Below, one piece after another: positions 19,735-27,559 of a stretch of 64,000 nucleotides of DNA (the first letter of the stretch is position 1; the number at the start of each line of letters is the position of its first letter). The stretch comes from Sphingomonas sp. G-3-2-10 (GTDB lineage: Bacteria; Pseudomonadota; Alphaproteobacteria; Sphingomonadales; Sphingomonadaceae). The notes under the pieces were generated by a model. It did no database searches, was not told where the DNA came from, and saw only the letters and a list, made by a program, of their open reading frames with translations. Made by a program: the position numbers and the translations under genes. The DNA lies in NCBI RefSeq assembly GCF_012927115.1, contig NZ_JABBFY010000002.1, positions 186,001 through 250,000 of the forward strand, written 5' to 3'.

Positions 19735-19765
19735 GGGCGGGCCGGCTGATATGCCGCGCCCGCCC
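19735..19765. terminator. Hairpin between convergent membrane-protein gene and dnaN
   Basis: GGGCGGGC (19735-19742) pairs with GCCCGCCC (19758-19765), flanked by AAA on the left and TTCCTTTATT on the right. It can serve as a terminator for the plus-strand XRE operon; the minus-strand side has only a short T run. Confidence 0.55.
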
Positions 19766-19793
19766 TTCCTTTATTCAGCCCGGAACGAGCGGG

Positions 19794-20906
19794 TCAGACC
19801 CGCATCGGCATCAGCACGTAAAGTGCGGGCGACTTGTCGTTCTCGCGGATCAGCGTCGGCGCCGCGGCGTCGGCGAGGTGAACTTCCACTGCATCGCCTT
19901 CGACCTGGCCGAGAATGTCCATCAGATAGCGGCTGTTGAAGCCGATCTCGAACGACTGAGCGGCATATTCACCGGGGACTTCCTCGGCCGCGGCGCCGTT
20001 TTCCGGGCTGGTGACCGAGAGGGTCACCTTGTCGCGATCGAGCGCCATCTTCACCGCGCGGGTCTTCTCCGTGGCGATGGTCGAGACGCGATCGACGCCG
20101 GCCATCAAGCTCTTCGGGTCGATCTTGAGGATCTTGTCGTTCCCGGTCGGGATGACGCGGCTGTAATCGGGGAAGGTGCCGTCGATCAGCTTCGAGGTGA
20201 GGATCGCCTGACCCAGATCGAAGCGGATCTTGGAATTGCTCATCGACACGCCGACCGAGCCATCGACTTCGTCGAGCAGCTTGCGCAGTTCGCCGACGCA
20301 CTTCCGCGGGATGATGATGTCGGGCATCGATTCGGCGCCGTCCGGGCGCGCCACGGTGACGCGGGCGAGGCGGTGACCGTCGGTCGCCGCGGCCTTGAGC
20401 ACCGGCGTCGCTTCGTCCGACACGTGCCAGAAGATGCCGTTCAGATAATAGCGCGTCTCTTCGGTCGAGATCGCAAAGCGGGTCTTGTCGATGATCTGCT
20501 TGAGCGTTTCGGCGGGCAGTTCGAAGGTGGTCGGCAGCTCGCCCTCGGCGATCACCGGGAAATCGTCACGCGGCAGCGTCGAGAGCGTGAAGCGCGCGCG
20601 GCCGGCAACCACGGTGATGCGGCCATCGGCGGCGCTCAGCTCGACCTGCGAGCCTTCGGGCAGCTTGCGGACGATGTCGAACAGGGTGTGCGCCGAAATG
20701 GTGGTCGCGCCGGGCTGGTCGACTGCGGCGGCGATCGTCTCGTCGATCTGCAGATCGAGATCGGTCGCCATCAGGCGCAGCGTGCCCGACGCATTGGCTT
20801 CGAGCAGCACGTTGGAGAGAATCGGGATCGTGTTCCGCCGTTCCACCACGGACTGGACGTGGCTGAGCCCCTTGAGGAGCGTTGCGCGTTCGATCGTCGC
20901 CTTCAT
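19794..20906 (-). CDS. dnaN: DNA polymerase III beta subunit (sliding clamp)
   Basis: A 370-residue clamp protein with three tandem clamp domains. The ATG at 20906 gives the standard N-terminus MKATIERATLLKGLSHVQSV, followed by ERRNTIPILSNVLLEA. Later family landmarks are DGHRLAR, GTFPDYSRVIP, and the C-terminus DKSPALYVLMPMRV, where the hydrophobic pocket binds clamp-interaction peptides. It is the promoter-distal start of a stretched dnaN-recF-gyrB order on the minus strand; dnaA is not in this window. Confidence 0.97.
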   Translation of the reverse strand: MKATIERATLLKGLSHVQSVVERRNTIPILSNVLLEANASGTLRLMATDLDLQIDETIAAAVDQPGATTISAHTLFDIVRKLPEGSQVELSAADGRITVVAGRARFTLSTLPRDDFPVIAEGELPTTFELPAETLKQIIDKTRFAISTEETRYYLNGIFWHVSDEATPVLKAAATDGHRLARVTVARPDGAESMPDIIIPRKCVGELRKLLDEVDGSVGVSMSNSKIRFDLGQAILTSKLIDGTFPDYSRVIPTGNDKILKIDPKSLMAGVDRVSTIATEKTRAVKMALDRDKVTLSVTSPENGAAAEEVPGEYAAQSFEIGFNSRYLMDILGQVEGDAVEVHLADAAAPTLIRENDKSPALYVLMPMRV

Positions 20907-20991
20907 GTCTTCAAACCCCCGGGCCGCCGCCCAAATCCCACCTCGCACACATGCGGCCGGTGGCAGTTCGCCGTTCAATATCCTTAACGTG

Positions 20992-21022
20992 AAAAAGGGC
21001 CGGAGCAAGCGCCCCGGCCCTT
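20992..21022 (-). terminator. Rho-independent terminator after the beta-barrel gene
   Basis: On the minus strand, AAGGGCCGG and CCGGCCCTT (21014-21022 with 20995-21003) form a GC-rich stem closed by a nine-base loop and followed by TTTTTC. It lies between the outer-membrane protein gene and dnaN and fits intrinsic termination of the former. Confidence 0.8.
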
Positions 21023-21081
21023 CATTTCACAGCTATTTTGCTGCGATTGCGTCTTTGATTGGTTCAGCGGAGCCGAACCGT

Positions 21082-21165
21082 GCGGTGCCGGCCCGCTCCC
21101 CCACCCGGCCACCCATAGAATATACTTCCGTGGGGTGGCAGGGCGGGGGTGCGGGCCGGCACCGC
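21082..21165. repeat. Long dispersed palindrome, CCGGCCCGC...ACCCGGCCACCC family
   Basis: The ends GCGGTGCCGGCCCGC and GCGGGCCGGCACCGC are perfect inverted repeats. Inside the left arm is CCCCACCCGGCCACCCA, and the loop reads TAGAATATACTTCCG. The copy at 60154-60237 has the same loop in reverse orientation, and 43728-43810 has the same arms with a different loop. Probably a mobile or replicating REP-like element. Confidence 0.8.
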
Positions 21166-21171
21166 CTCAGA

Positions 21172-21783
21172 TCAGAAACGCACGCCCAGGCCGGCGACGA
21201 CCTGGTGACGGTCCAGATCGATGTCCACGCCGTCCAGCGAGCTGTAGTTCGAGTAGCGATACTCGCCCTTCAGATAGATGTTGTTGGCGAGGTTGAACTC
21301 GGCGCCCGCGCCCAGACGCCAGCCGTCGATGTTCTCGCTGTCGGTCACGGTGGTGAGGCCGCTGGTGTAGCGGGTCTCGACCGCGGCGTTGGTGTAGCCG
21401 CCCTTTGCGTAGATCAGCGTGCGCGGACCGGCGAGGAAGCCGACGCGGACGCCGGCATAGAGGTCACGGCCCGCCTTCACGCGGAACGAGTCGCCCGGAA
21501 CGATCAGGCCGGCGCCTTCCTGCTTGTTGGTGGAGCCGGTGATTTCGCCCTCGACACCGAACACGGCGCCGCCGGTGGCGATGTCATAGCCGATCGCGCC
21601 GCCATAGACGACGCCGTCGCTGGCCTCGGTGCCGCTGGTGTCACCGGAATCGAGACGATCCCAGCCGACAACGCCTTCGACGCGCGGGCCGGTGAAGGTG
21701 GGATCGACGGTTTCCTGAGCGAAGGCCGGGGCGGCAAGCGCGGTGCTGGCGGCGAGGGCGGCTGCGAAAAGTGCGATACGCAT
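21172..21783 (-). CDS. Outer-membrane beta-barrel protein (OmpA-like/Omp25 type porin family)
   Basis: A 203-residue protein with signal peptide MRIALFAAALAASTALAAPAFA. AAGGAG stands seven bases upstream of the ATG at 21783. The mature sequence alternates polar and hydrophobic residues in about eight amphipathic strands (GPRVEGVVGWDRL, VVYGGAIGYDIATGGAVFGVEGEITG, LYAGVRVGFLAGPRTLIYAKGGYTNAAVE, NIYLKGEYRYSNY). It ends HQVVAGLGVRF with a terminal phenylalanine, the outer-membrane assembly signal. This matches the opacity/OMP_b-brl families common in alphaproteobacteria. A strong terminator follows beyond a long palindromic repeat. Confidence 0.9.
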   Translation of the reverse strand: MRIALFAAALAASTALAAPAFAQETVDPTFTGPRVEGVVGWDRLDSGDTSGTEASDGVVYGGAIGYDIATGGAVFGVEGEITGSTNKQEGAGLIVPGDSFRVKAGRDLYAGVRVGFLAGPRTLIYAKGGYTNAAVETRYTSGLTTVTDSENIDGWRLGAGAEFNLANNIYLKGEYRYSNYSSLDGVDIDLDRHQVVAGLGVRF

Positions 21784-21923
21784 AAAAACTCCTTGGGTAC
21801 CTTTACTAGGCCCGATCAACTGGGGCCGAGGCATAACTAGGAACGCCGCCGCCTCGTTTCATGAACCTCAGATAAACAAGGAAAAGCGTTGCTTTCCGGC
21901 CACAGGGACTTGAAACAGGCCCG

Positions 21924-22598
21924 ATGGATTCCACTCGCGCGCATTCCGGAAACAGCCCCCGCCAAGGCCGCGATTTCATCGCCCGGCATGGCGAGACGGT
22001 CTATAATCTCGCGAAGAGAATGCAGGGCGATCACCCGCACACGCCACTCACACGCGCCGGTTTCGCCCAGGCCGATGCAATGGGCGCGGCGTTGCGCGAA
22101 CTGCTGGGCGCGAAGCCGAAGCTGACTTTGTGGGTGTCGAGCGCAGGCCGCGCGCTGCAGACGCTGGCGTTGATCTGCGAGCATCTCGAGCTCGACTGGC
22201 ACGCCGCGAACCGCGACGACCGGCTGGTCGAGATCGGCATGGGCGAGTGGAGCGGCCGCTATTATCACGAACTGGGCGACGCGCTGTCCGGGTTCCTCGA
22301 CGAGGAGCACAAGCTTTATCGCCATGCCGCGCCGGGCGGCGAATGGTATGATTCGATCGCGGCGCGCGTGTCGTCATGGCTCGCCGATACCGATGACGAT
22401 CCGGGCGACCGGCTGGTGATCATGCACGGCATGTCGAGCCGGGTGCTGCGCGGCGTGATGACTCATGCGCCGGTGCTGGAACAGTTCGGATCGCCCGCCG
22501 CGCCCGATCTGCCGCAGGGGTCGATCGCGCTGATCGAAGGCGGCGTCGAGACGGTCGCGCATTGGGGTTCGGGCAAGCTGGCCAACGCCGCGGTATGA
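21924..22598 (+). CDS. Histidine phosphatase family protein
   Basis: A 224-residue phosphoglycerate-mutase-like phosphatase. The RHG motif is FIARHGETVYNLAKRMQGD with the phospho-accepting His22. The second catalytic histidine is in VIMHGMSSRVLRG near residue 166, and LVEIGMGEWSGRYY supplies the conserved Glu. Substrates in the family range from sugar phosphates to alpha-ribazole phosphate, and none can be assigned here. The start ATG at 21924 lacks a strong ribosome site, so the true N-terminus could lie a little downstream. The stop overlaps the next start as ATGA. Confidence 0.88.
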   Translation: MDSTRAHSGNSPRQGRDFIARHGETVYNLAKRMQGDHPHTPLTRAGFAQADAMGAALRELLGAKPKLTLWVSSAGRALQTLALICEHLELDWHAANRDDRLVEIGMGEWSGRYYHELGDALSGFLDEEHKLYRHAAPGGEWYDSIAARVSSWLADTDDDPGDRLVIMHGMSSRVLRGVMTHAPVLEQFGSPAAPDLPQGSIALIEGGVETVAHWGSGKLANAAV

Positions 22599-23071
22599 TG
22601 CTGGCGCTGCTCCTGATCGCGTTCGCGCCGGCGCAGGACGCGCAGGGCCGTACGCCGCTGGGCACCTTCCAGAGCTGGGGTGCGTTCCGCGATGCGTCGC
22701 CGCGCCGCTGCTATGCGATCGCCAAGCCGGTGGAGAAGCACAGTCAGTCGCAGCCCTTCGCCAGCATCGCGACCTGGCCCGGCCAGAATGTCCACGCCCA
22801 ACTCCATGTCCGCCTCAGCCGCACCCGCCACCCCCGCGCGCGAGTGATGCTGTCGGTCGGCGAGCGCCGGTTCGAACTGGTCGCGGGCGAGACCGACGCC
22901 TGGTCGCCCGATGCCCGCACCGATGCCGCGGTGGTCGCCGCGATCCGGCAGGGGCGCAGCATGAGCGTGGAAAGCATCGGCGCGAATGGCGGCGCGTTCG
23001 CCGATACCTATTCGCTGCAGGGCGCCGCGACCGCGATCGACGCGGCCGCGCTGGGGTGCGTCCGGGGCTAG
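22595..23071 (+). CDS. Secreted protein, possibly IalB-like
   Basis: A 158-residue protein with a short signal peptide (MMLALLLIAFAPAQD). The mature start GTFQSWGAFRDASPRRCYAIAKPVE resembles invasion-associated locus B proteins, which open with a W-x-x-x-C segment and form a small beta-sandwich. The rest has alternating strands (ARVMLSVGERRFELVAG) and a second cysteine near the C-terminus. IalB identity is tentative. It is coupled to the phosphatase by an ATGA overlap and shares a CTAG stop with the convergent LysR gene. Confidence 0.68.
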   Translation: MMLALLLIAFAPAQDAQGRTPLGTFQSWGAFRDASPRRCYAIAKPVEKHSQSQPFASIATWPGQNVHAQLHVRLSRTRHPRARVMLSVGERRFELVAGETDAWSPDARTDAAVVAAIRQGRSMSVESIGANGGAFADTYSLQGAATAIDAAALGCVRG

Positions 23072-24027
23072 TCCGCCGGCATTTCGAGCAGCAATTCCTC
23101 TTCGAGCCACGCTTCGGGCGCGGAACGCTGGAGCGGCGAGGCGCCGATATATTTGTTCAACCCGGCGACCAGCGCGTCGAACACCGCGCGAATCCGCGCC
23201 ACGCCGCGCTGATCCTCATGGCAGATCACCCAGGTCTCGAGATCGAGGCTCAGCGCCTGCGGCAGCACGCGCACCAGCTTCGGATCGCGCGCCGCCAGCG
23301 GTATCTGGCACACACCGATGCCCAGCCCCGCGCGGATCGCCGCGAGCTGCGCCAGATCGCTGTCGCTGCGGAAGCTGAAATCGCCGCGCCCGACCGCGAG
23401 GCCGCGATGCTGCAGCGCGCGAAGTACCGGCGTGTCGCCTTCGACGCCGATGATCGCATGGCTCCGCACATCGTCGAGGCTTTCCGGCGTGCCGCGCGCC
23501 TTCAGATAATCGCGATGTGCGTGCAGCCCCAGCGTCACCGCCCCCACCCGCCGCGCGACCAGCGCATCCTGTTGCGGCGGCACCATCCGCACCGCGACAT
23601 CGGCTTCGCGGCGCAGCACGTCCTCGTTGCGGTTGGTCGGGCTGAGTTCGATCACCAGCCTGGGATGGCGCACGCAAAGCTCGGCGAGGATCGGCGGCAA
23701 CACTTCGACCGCGATCACTTCGCTGGCGCTGATCCGCACCGTGCCGGCGACTTCGCGCGCGCCCGCCGAGGCGGAGCGGACGAATGCATCCGCCGCCATC
23801 GCCATCGCTTCGGCATGTTCGCGCAGCGCATGGGCGCGCTCGGTCGGCAGCAGGCCGCTGGGCGAGCGCGTGAACAAAGGCGTACCGAGCGACTCCTCCA
23901 GTTCCTCGATCCGCCGCCTGACGGTCGGCTGGGCAACGCCGATCAGCCGCGCGGCCGCGGACAGGCTTCCTTCGCGCAGCACTGCGAGAAAGGCGCGCTG
24001 GCGCTCCCAATCGTCGACGAGGTTCAT
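23068..24027 (-). CDS. LysR-family transcriptional regulator
   Basis: A 319-residue LTTR. The N-terminal winged helix has the family HTH (FLAVLREGSLSAAARLIGVAQPTVRRRIEELEESLG), followed by the linker helix and a type-2 periplasmic-binding effector domain (GTVRISASEVIAVEVLPPIL, DVAVRMVPPQQDALVARRVG). It is divergent from an SDR-type oxidoreductase, the usual arrangement for an LTTR and its target. The stop overlaps that of the secreted protein gene through CTAG. Confidence 0.93.
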   Translation of the reverse strand: MNLVDDWERQRAFLAVLREGSLSAAARLIGVAQPTVRRRIEELEESLGTPLFTRSPSGLLPTERAHALREHAEAMAMAADAFVRSASAGAREVAGTVRISASEVIAVEVLPPILAELCVRHPRLVIELSPTNRNEDVLRREADVAVRMVPPQQDALVARRVGAVTLGLHAHRDYLKARGTPESLDDVRSHAIIGVEGDTPVLRALQHRGLAVGRGDFSFRSDSDLAQLAAIRAGLGIGVCQIPLAARDPKLVRVLPQALSLDLETWVICHEDQRGVARIRAVFDALVAGLNKYIGASPLQRSAPEAWLEEELLLEMPAD

Positions 24028-24039
24028 AAAAATTGTCTA

Positions 24040-24053
24040 TTCGACTCGTCGAA
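24040..24053. promoter_or_regulatory. Candidate LysR operator
   Basis: The perfect dyad TTCGAC-TC-GTCGAA stands in the 92-base divergent gap between the LysR gene and the SDR gene, inside an AT-rich stretch with ATTGTC and GGTCAAT outer arms. Position and symmetry fit the activator site of the LysR protein. Confidence 0.5.
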
Positions 24054-24119
24054 CTTGGTCAATTTTGATTGAGGTTAAGCCAGTCCATATCCCCGTCGTT
24101 CCAAGTGACGGAGATTGCG

Positions 24120-25079
24120 ATGAAAACGGCATTGGTATTGGGCGCGAGCGGCGGCGTCGGCGGCGAGACGGCGCGGGCGCTGATTGCGCATGGCTGGAGC
24201 GTGCGCGGGCTCACGCGAACGCCGCGTTCGGGCGATGGCATCGACTGGACCATCGGCGACGCGATGGACCGCGACGATGTGCTGCGCGCTGCCGAGAGCA
24301 CGCAGGCGATCGTCCATGCGGTGAACCCGCCGGGCTATCGCAACTGGGCGAAGCTGGTGATGCCGATGATCGACAACAGCATCGCGGCGGCGCAGGCCAA
24401 TGACGCGCGGCTCGCCCTGCCCGGCACGATCTACAACTACGATCCCGCCGCGACGCCGCTCGCCGCACCGGACAGTCCGCAGCGTCCCTCGACCCGCAAA
24501 GGCGCGATCCGCCGCGACATGGAGGCGCGGATCGAAGCATCGGGCGTCCGCGCGCTGATCCTGCGTGCGGGGGATTTCTTCGGGCCGCGTCCGGGCAATT
24601 CATGGCTCTCGCAAGGCATGGTGACGCCGGGCAAGCCGGTGACCTCGATCATGGTTCCGGGAAAGCGCGGCATTGGCCATGCATGGGCCTATCTCCCCGA
24701 TGTCGGCGAGACCTTCGCCCGGCTGCTCGACCGCGACGCCGATCTGCCCCGCTTCGCGCGCTATCATTTCGCCGGCCATTGGGACGCCGACGGGCTGGGC
24801 CTTGCCGAAGCGATCCAGCGCGTTACCGGCCGCCGCGCGAAGCTCCGCCGCATGCCGTGGCGGCTCCTGCCGCTGATCGCCCCGTTCAACCCGACGATGC
24901 GCGAGATGATCGAGATGGAAGCCTATTGGCGGCACCCGGTGGAACTGGACAATGGCTCGCTGATCGCAGTGTTGGGCGAAGAGCCGCACACGCTGCTGGA
25001 CGAGGCGATGGAGTGGACGCTGGCGGCGCTGGGATGCTTGCCGAAGACAAGGTTGCCGGGTACGAAGTCGCTCGCATGA
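24120..25079 (+). CDS. Atypical/extended SDR (NAD-dependent epimerase/dehydratase-like)
   Basis: A 319-residue Rossmann oxidoreductase. The nucleotide motif is MKTALVLGASGGVGGETARAL (GxxGxxG form), and the N-terminal half follows NmrA/extended SDR topology. The usual YxxxK catalytic pair is not obvious; IYNYDPAATP with a later arginine-rich block is found instead, so it may be an atypical SDR that binds NAD(P) without classical catalysis. GGAG lies 7 bases before the ATG at 24120. The divergent LysR gene probably controls it. Confidence 0.83.
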   Translation: MKTALVLGASGGVGGETARALIAHGWSVRGLTRTPRSGDGIDWTIGDAMDRDDVLRAAESTQAIVHAVNPPGYRNWAKLVMPMIDNSIAAAQANDARLALPGTIYNYDPAATPLAAPDSPQRPSTRKGAIRRDMEARIEASGVRALILRAGDFFGPRPGNSWLSQGMVTPGKPVTSIMVPGKRGIGHAWAYLPDVGETFARLLDRDADLPRFARYHFAGHWDADGLGLAEAIQRVTGRRAKLRRMPWRLLPLIAPFNPTMREMIEMEAYWRHPVELDNGSLIAVLGEEPHTLLDEAMEWTLAALGCLPKTRLPGTKSLA

Positions 25080-25106
25080 TATCTCCCGACAGGCTATGGA
25101 ATTGCC

Positions 25107-25385
25107 ATGGATATACCGGAGTACCCAACATTGGTGATGACAGTGGGAGCGGCCTCGCTCCTCCTGTGCTTACAGATGTTCGAGCTAACCCCGTTGATCC
25201 GAAAGCTGGTGATCGCGTTGCTGGCGGTCAATTTCGTCCTTATGATTTGCGCTGGCCTCGTCACGGCCGGGCTTCTGTCTCCCGCTCCGATGCTGCTGCT
25301 GCCGGTGCATTTTGCGGCTTGCAGCGTGGCGGCGCTGTTCGCCGTCTATATCGCGTGCCGCTTCCCGATGGCGCAGCGGCGCTGA
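25107..25385 (+). CDS. Small hydrophobic membrane protein
   Basis: A 92-residue protein with three predicted transmembrane helices (about 8-26, 32-54 and 62-82) and short polar ends (MDIPEY and CRFPMAQRR). It begins with an ATG preceded by GGAATT. No domain is recognised. The base composition is slightly less GC-rich than its neighbours, and it sits alone between the SDR gene and rlmN. It could be a real small inner-membrane protein; confidence rests on its hydrophobic pattern only. Confidence 0.5.
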   Translation: MDIPEYPTLVMTVGAASLLLCLQMFELTPLIRKLVIALLAVNFVLMICAGLVTAGLLSPAPMLLLPVHFAACSVAALFAVYIACRFPMAQRR

Positions 25386-25438
25386 CGCCACCGCAAGACC
25401 AGTAGAAAAATCGCGCGCGATGCACTATGTGCTGCGCC

Positions 25439-26647
25439 ATGCATTCACCGTCGGCCGCTCCCATGCCCATTCCCGGGCACATCGATCCCGTACCCGTTCC
25501 GCGCGCCATCGTGCCGCGTCCGGATGGCCGCATCGACTTGCTCGGCCTGTCGAAGCTCGACCTGCGCATGGCGCTGGAGACCTCGCAGCTCGAGCCGAAA
25601 CAGGCCAAGCTGCGCGCCAAGCAGATCTTCCACTGGATGTATAATCGCGGCGTCACCGACTTCTCGCTGATGACCGATATCTCGAAGACGATGCAGCCCT
25701 GGCTGACCAATCGCTTCGTCATCAGCCGCCCCGAAGTGGTGGAACAGCAGGTATCGAACGACGGCACGCGCAAATGGCTTTTGCGGTCGCCGGACGCGCA
25801 GGATTACGAGATGGTGTTCATCCCGGACGCCGATCGCGGCACCCTGTGCGTCTCGTCGCAGGTCGGTTGTACGCTCAACTGCCGCTTTTGCCACACCGGC
25901 ACGATGCGCCTTGTCCGCAACCTGACCCCGGCCGAGATCGTCGGCCAGGTGATGCTCGCGCGCGATTCGCTGGGCGAATGGCCGAGCCAGCCCGAGGGCC
26001 GGATGCTCACCAACATCGTGATGATGGGCATGGGCGAGCCGCTCTATAATTTCGACAATGTCCGCGATGCGCTGAAGCTGGTGATGGACGGCGACGGGCT
26101 TGCTTTGTCGAAGCGCCGCATCACCCTGTCGACGTCGGGCGTGGTCCCGATGATGGCGCGTGCGGGCGAAGAGATCGGGGTGAACCTCGCCGTCTCGCTC
26201 CACGCGGTGACCAAGGAAGTGCGCGACGAGATCGTGCCGCTCAACCGCAAATACGGCATCGAGGAACTGCTTCAGGCCTGCGCCGACTATCCCGGCGCGA
26301 ACAATGCCCGGCGGATCACGTTCGAATATGTGATGCTGAAGGACAAGAACGACAGCGACGACGATGCGCGCGAGCTGGTCCGGCTGATCAAGCTCTACGA
26401 TCTGCCCGCCAAGGTGAACCTGATCCCGTTCAACCCCTGGCCCGGCGCGCCGTATGAATGCTCGACGCCCGAGCGGATCCGCGCGTTTCAGGAAATCGTG
26501 TTCGGCGCGGGCATCTCGGCTCCGGCGCGCACCCCGCGCGGGCGCGACATCGACGCGGCCTGCGGCCAGCTGAAGACTGCGTCGGAGAAGAAGTCGCGCG
26601 CCGAGCTCGACCGGCTGGCGGAAGAGAAGCAGGCGGCTTTGGGCTAA
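25439..26647 (+). CDS. rlmN: 23S rRNA (adenine2503-C2)-methyltransferase
   Basis: A 402-residue radical-SAM enzyme that methylates C2 of A2503 in 23S rRNA and A37 in some tRNAs. The iron-sulfur motif is CTLNCRFC with Cys144, Cys148 and Cys151. Other family features are the N-terminal helical domain ([17 protein letters not shown]), [18 protein letters not shown], and the C-terminal segment LIPFNPWPG. The start is set at the ATG at 25439 ([14 protein letters not shown]); 25427 is also in frame. No strong ribosome site is present for either. Confidence 0.96.
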   Translation: MHSPSAAPMPIPGHIDPVPVPRAIVPRPDGRIDLLGLSKLDLRMALETSQLEPKQAKLRAKQIFHWMYNRGVTDFSLMTDISKTMQPWLTNRFVISRPEVVEQQVSNDGTRKWLLRSPDAQDYEMVFIPDADRGTLCVSSQVGCTLNCRFCHTGTMRLVRNLTPAEIVGQVMLARDSLGEWPSQPEGRMLTNIVMMGMGEPLYNFDNVRDALKLVMDGDGLALSKRRITLSTSGVVPMMARAGEEIGVNLAVSLHAVTKEVRDEIVPLNRKYGIEELLQACADYPGANNARRITFEYVMLKDKNDSDDDARELVRLIKLYDLPAKVNLIPFNPWPGAPYECSTPERIRAFQEIVFGAGISAPARTPRGRDIDAACGQLKTASEKKSRAELDRLAEEKQAALG

Positions 26648-26663
26648 GCCGATCCCGATCGTG

Positions 26664-26732
26664 CTGAGCTTGTCGAAGCACCGTTCTTTCGCTTTTGCGT
26701 GCAGTAGAAGAACAGCCCTTCGACAAGCTCAG
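26664..26732. repeat. REP element that encodes PFDKLRANG on translation
   Basis: CTGAGCTTGTCGAAG (26664-26678) and CTTCGACAAGCTCAG (26718-26732) are a perfect 15-base inverted pair, with inner arms GTTCTT/AAGAAC. The right half followed by GGCGAACGG is a widespread proteobacterial REP sequence. Translated through, it yields QPFDKLRANG, a false N-terminus if the downstream gene is started too early. Confidence 0.85.
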
Positions 26733-26754
26733 GGCGAACGGTAAGGGGGAGAGT

Positions 26755-27510
26755 GTGGACGCCTTCCCGCTCCTCCTCGCGCTGGCCGCAGGCCTGCTCG
26801 GCGGCGTGATGAACGCCCTTGCCGGCGGGGGCACCTTCGCCACCCTGCCCGCGCTGATCACGCTCGGCCTGCCCGCCAACATCGCCAACGCCACGTCGAA
26901 CGTCGCGCTGATGCCGGGCGCGGCGGCCAGCGCATGGGCGTTTCGCGACGAACTCGCACCAGTCGGCGGGATGAGCGTGCGCACGCTTTCGATCATCACC
27001 TTCGCAGCCGGGCTGGTGGGCAGCGCGCTGCTGGTGCTGACCCCCAGCCGCGCCTTCGACTTCATCATCCCCTGGCTGCTGCTGCTCGGTTTCGTGGTGA
27101 TGGCGTTCGGCCGCGCCGCGTCGGACTGGCTGCGGGCGCGCGTCACGATCGGCACCCGCACGCTGATGACCGCGCAGACCCTGCTCGGCATCTATGGCGG
27201 CTATTTCGGCGGCGGGGTTGGGCTGATGACCACCGCCGCCTATGGCCTGCTCGCCGGCGCCGATCCGCGATCCTTGTTCGCGATCCGCACGCTCATGCTG
27301 GCCATCGCCAACCTCGCCGCCGCCTTCGTCTTCGTCGCGGCCGGGATGGTCAGCTGGGCACTGTGCCTGCCGATGCTTGCGGGATCGATCGTGGGCGGCT
27401 GGGCCGGCGCGCATATCGGCAAGAAACTGCCCCACGGTCTGGTGCGCATCTGGACCCTGATCGTGACGGGCGCGACGACGCTCGTCTTCTTCGCAAGGGT
27501 CTATCTCTGA
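26755..27510 (+). CDS. TauE/SafE family anion exporter
   Basis: A 251-residue membrane protein with about eight helices in two repeats. The N-terminal repeat has the family loop GLLGGVMNALAGGGTFATLP and NIANATSNVALMPG; the C-terminal repeat has GIYGGYFGGGVGLMTTAAYG. Characterised members export sulfite, sulfoacetate or other organosulfur anions. The GTG at 26755 is chosen since GGGGAG precedes it and the upstream in-frame codons belong to the REP element. Two tandem palindromes follow the stop. The downstream sulfite-oxidase-fold enzyme makes a sulfur-related role attractive, but this is inference. Confidence 0.9.
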   Translation: MDAFPLLLALAAGLLGGVMNALAGGGTFATLPALITLGLPANIANATSNVALMPGAAASAWAFRDELAPVGGMSVRTLSIITFAAGLVGSALLVLTPSRAFDFIIPWLLLLGFVVMAFGRAASDWLRARVTIGTRTLMTAQTLLGIYGGYFGGGVGLMTTAAYGLLAGADPRSLFAIRTLMLAIANLAAAFVFVAAGMVSWALCLPMLAGSIVGGWAGAHIGKKLPHGLVRIWTLIVTGATTLVFFARVYL

Positions 27511-27514
27511 GAGC

Positions 27515-27559
27515 CATTGCGCCCGCGCAATGCTTGCCACATGCTGCACAGCATGTGGC
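27515..27559. promoter_or_regulatory. Two tandem perfect hairpins at the start of the first CFA-like gene
   Basis: CATTGCGC-CC-GCGCAATG occupies 27515-27532. GCCACATGCTG-CA-CAGCATGTGGC occupies 27536-27559 and covers both candidate start codons (27541 and 27553). Neither is followed by a T run, so control of translation or protein binding is more likely than termination. Confidence 0.6.

Noticed and set aside
20907..21171. Replication origin next to dnaN
   Set aside because: No DnaA boxes or AT-rich unwinding element were seen; the gap holds a terminator and a dispersed palindrome, and dnaA is absent.
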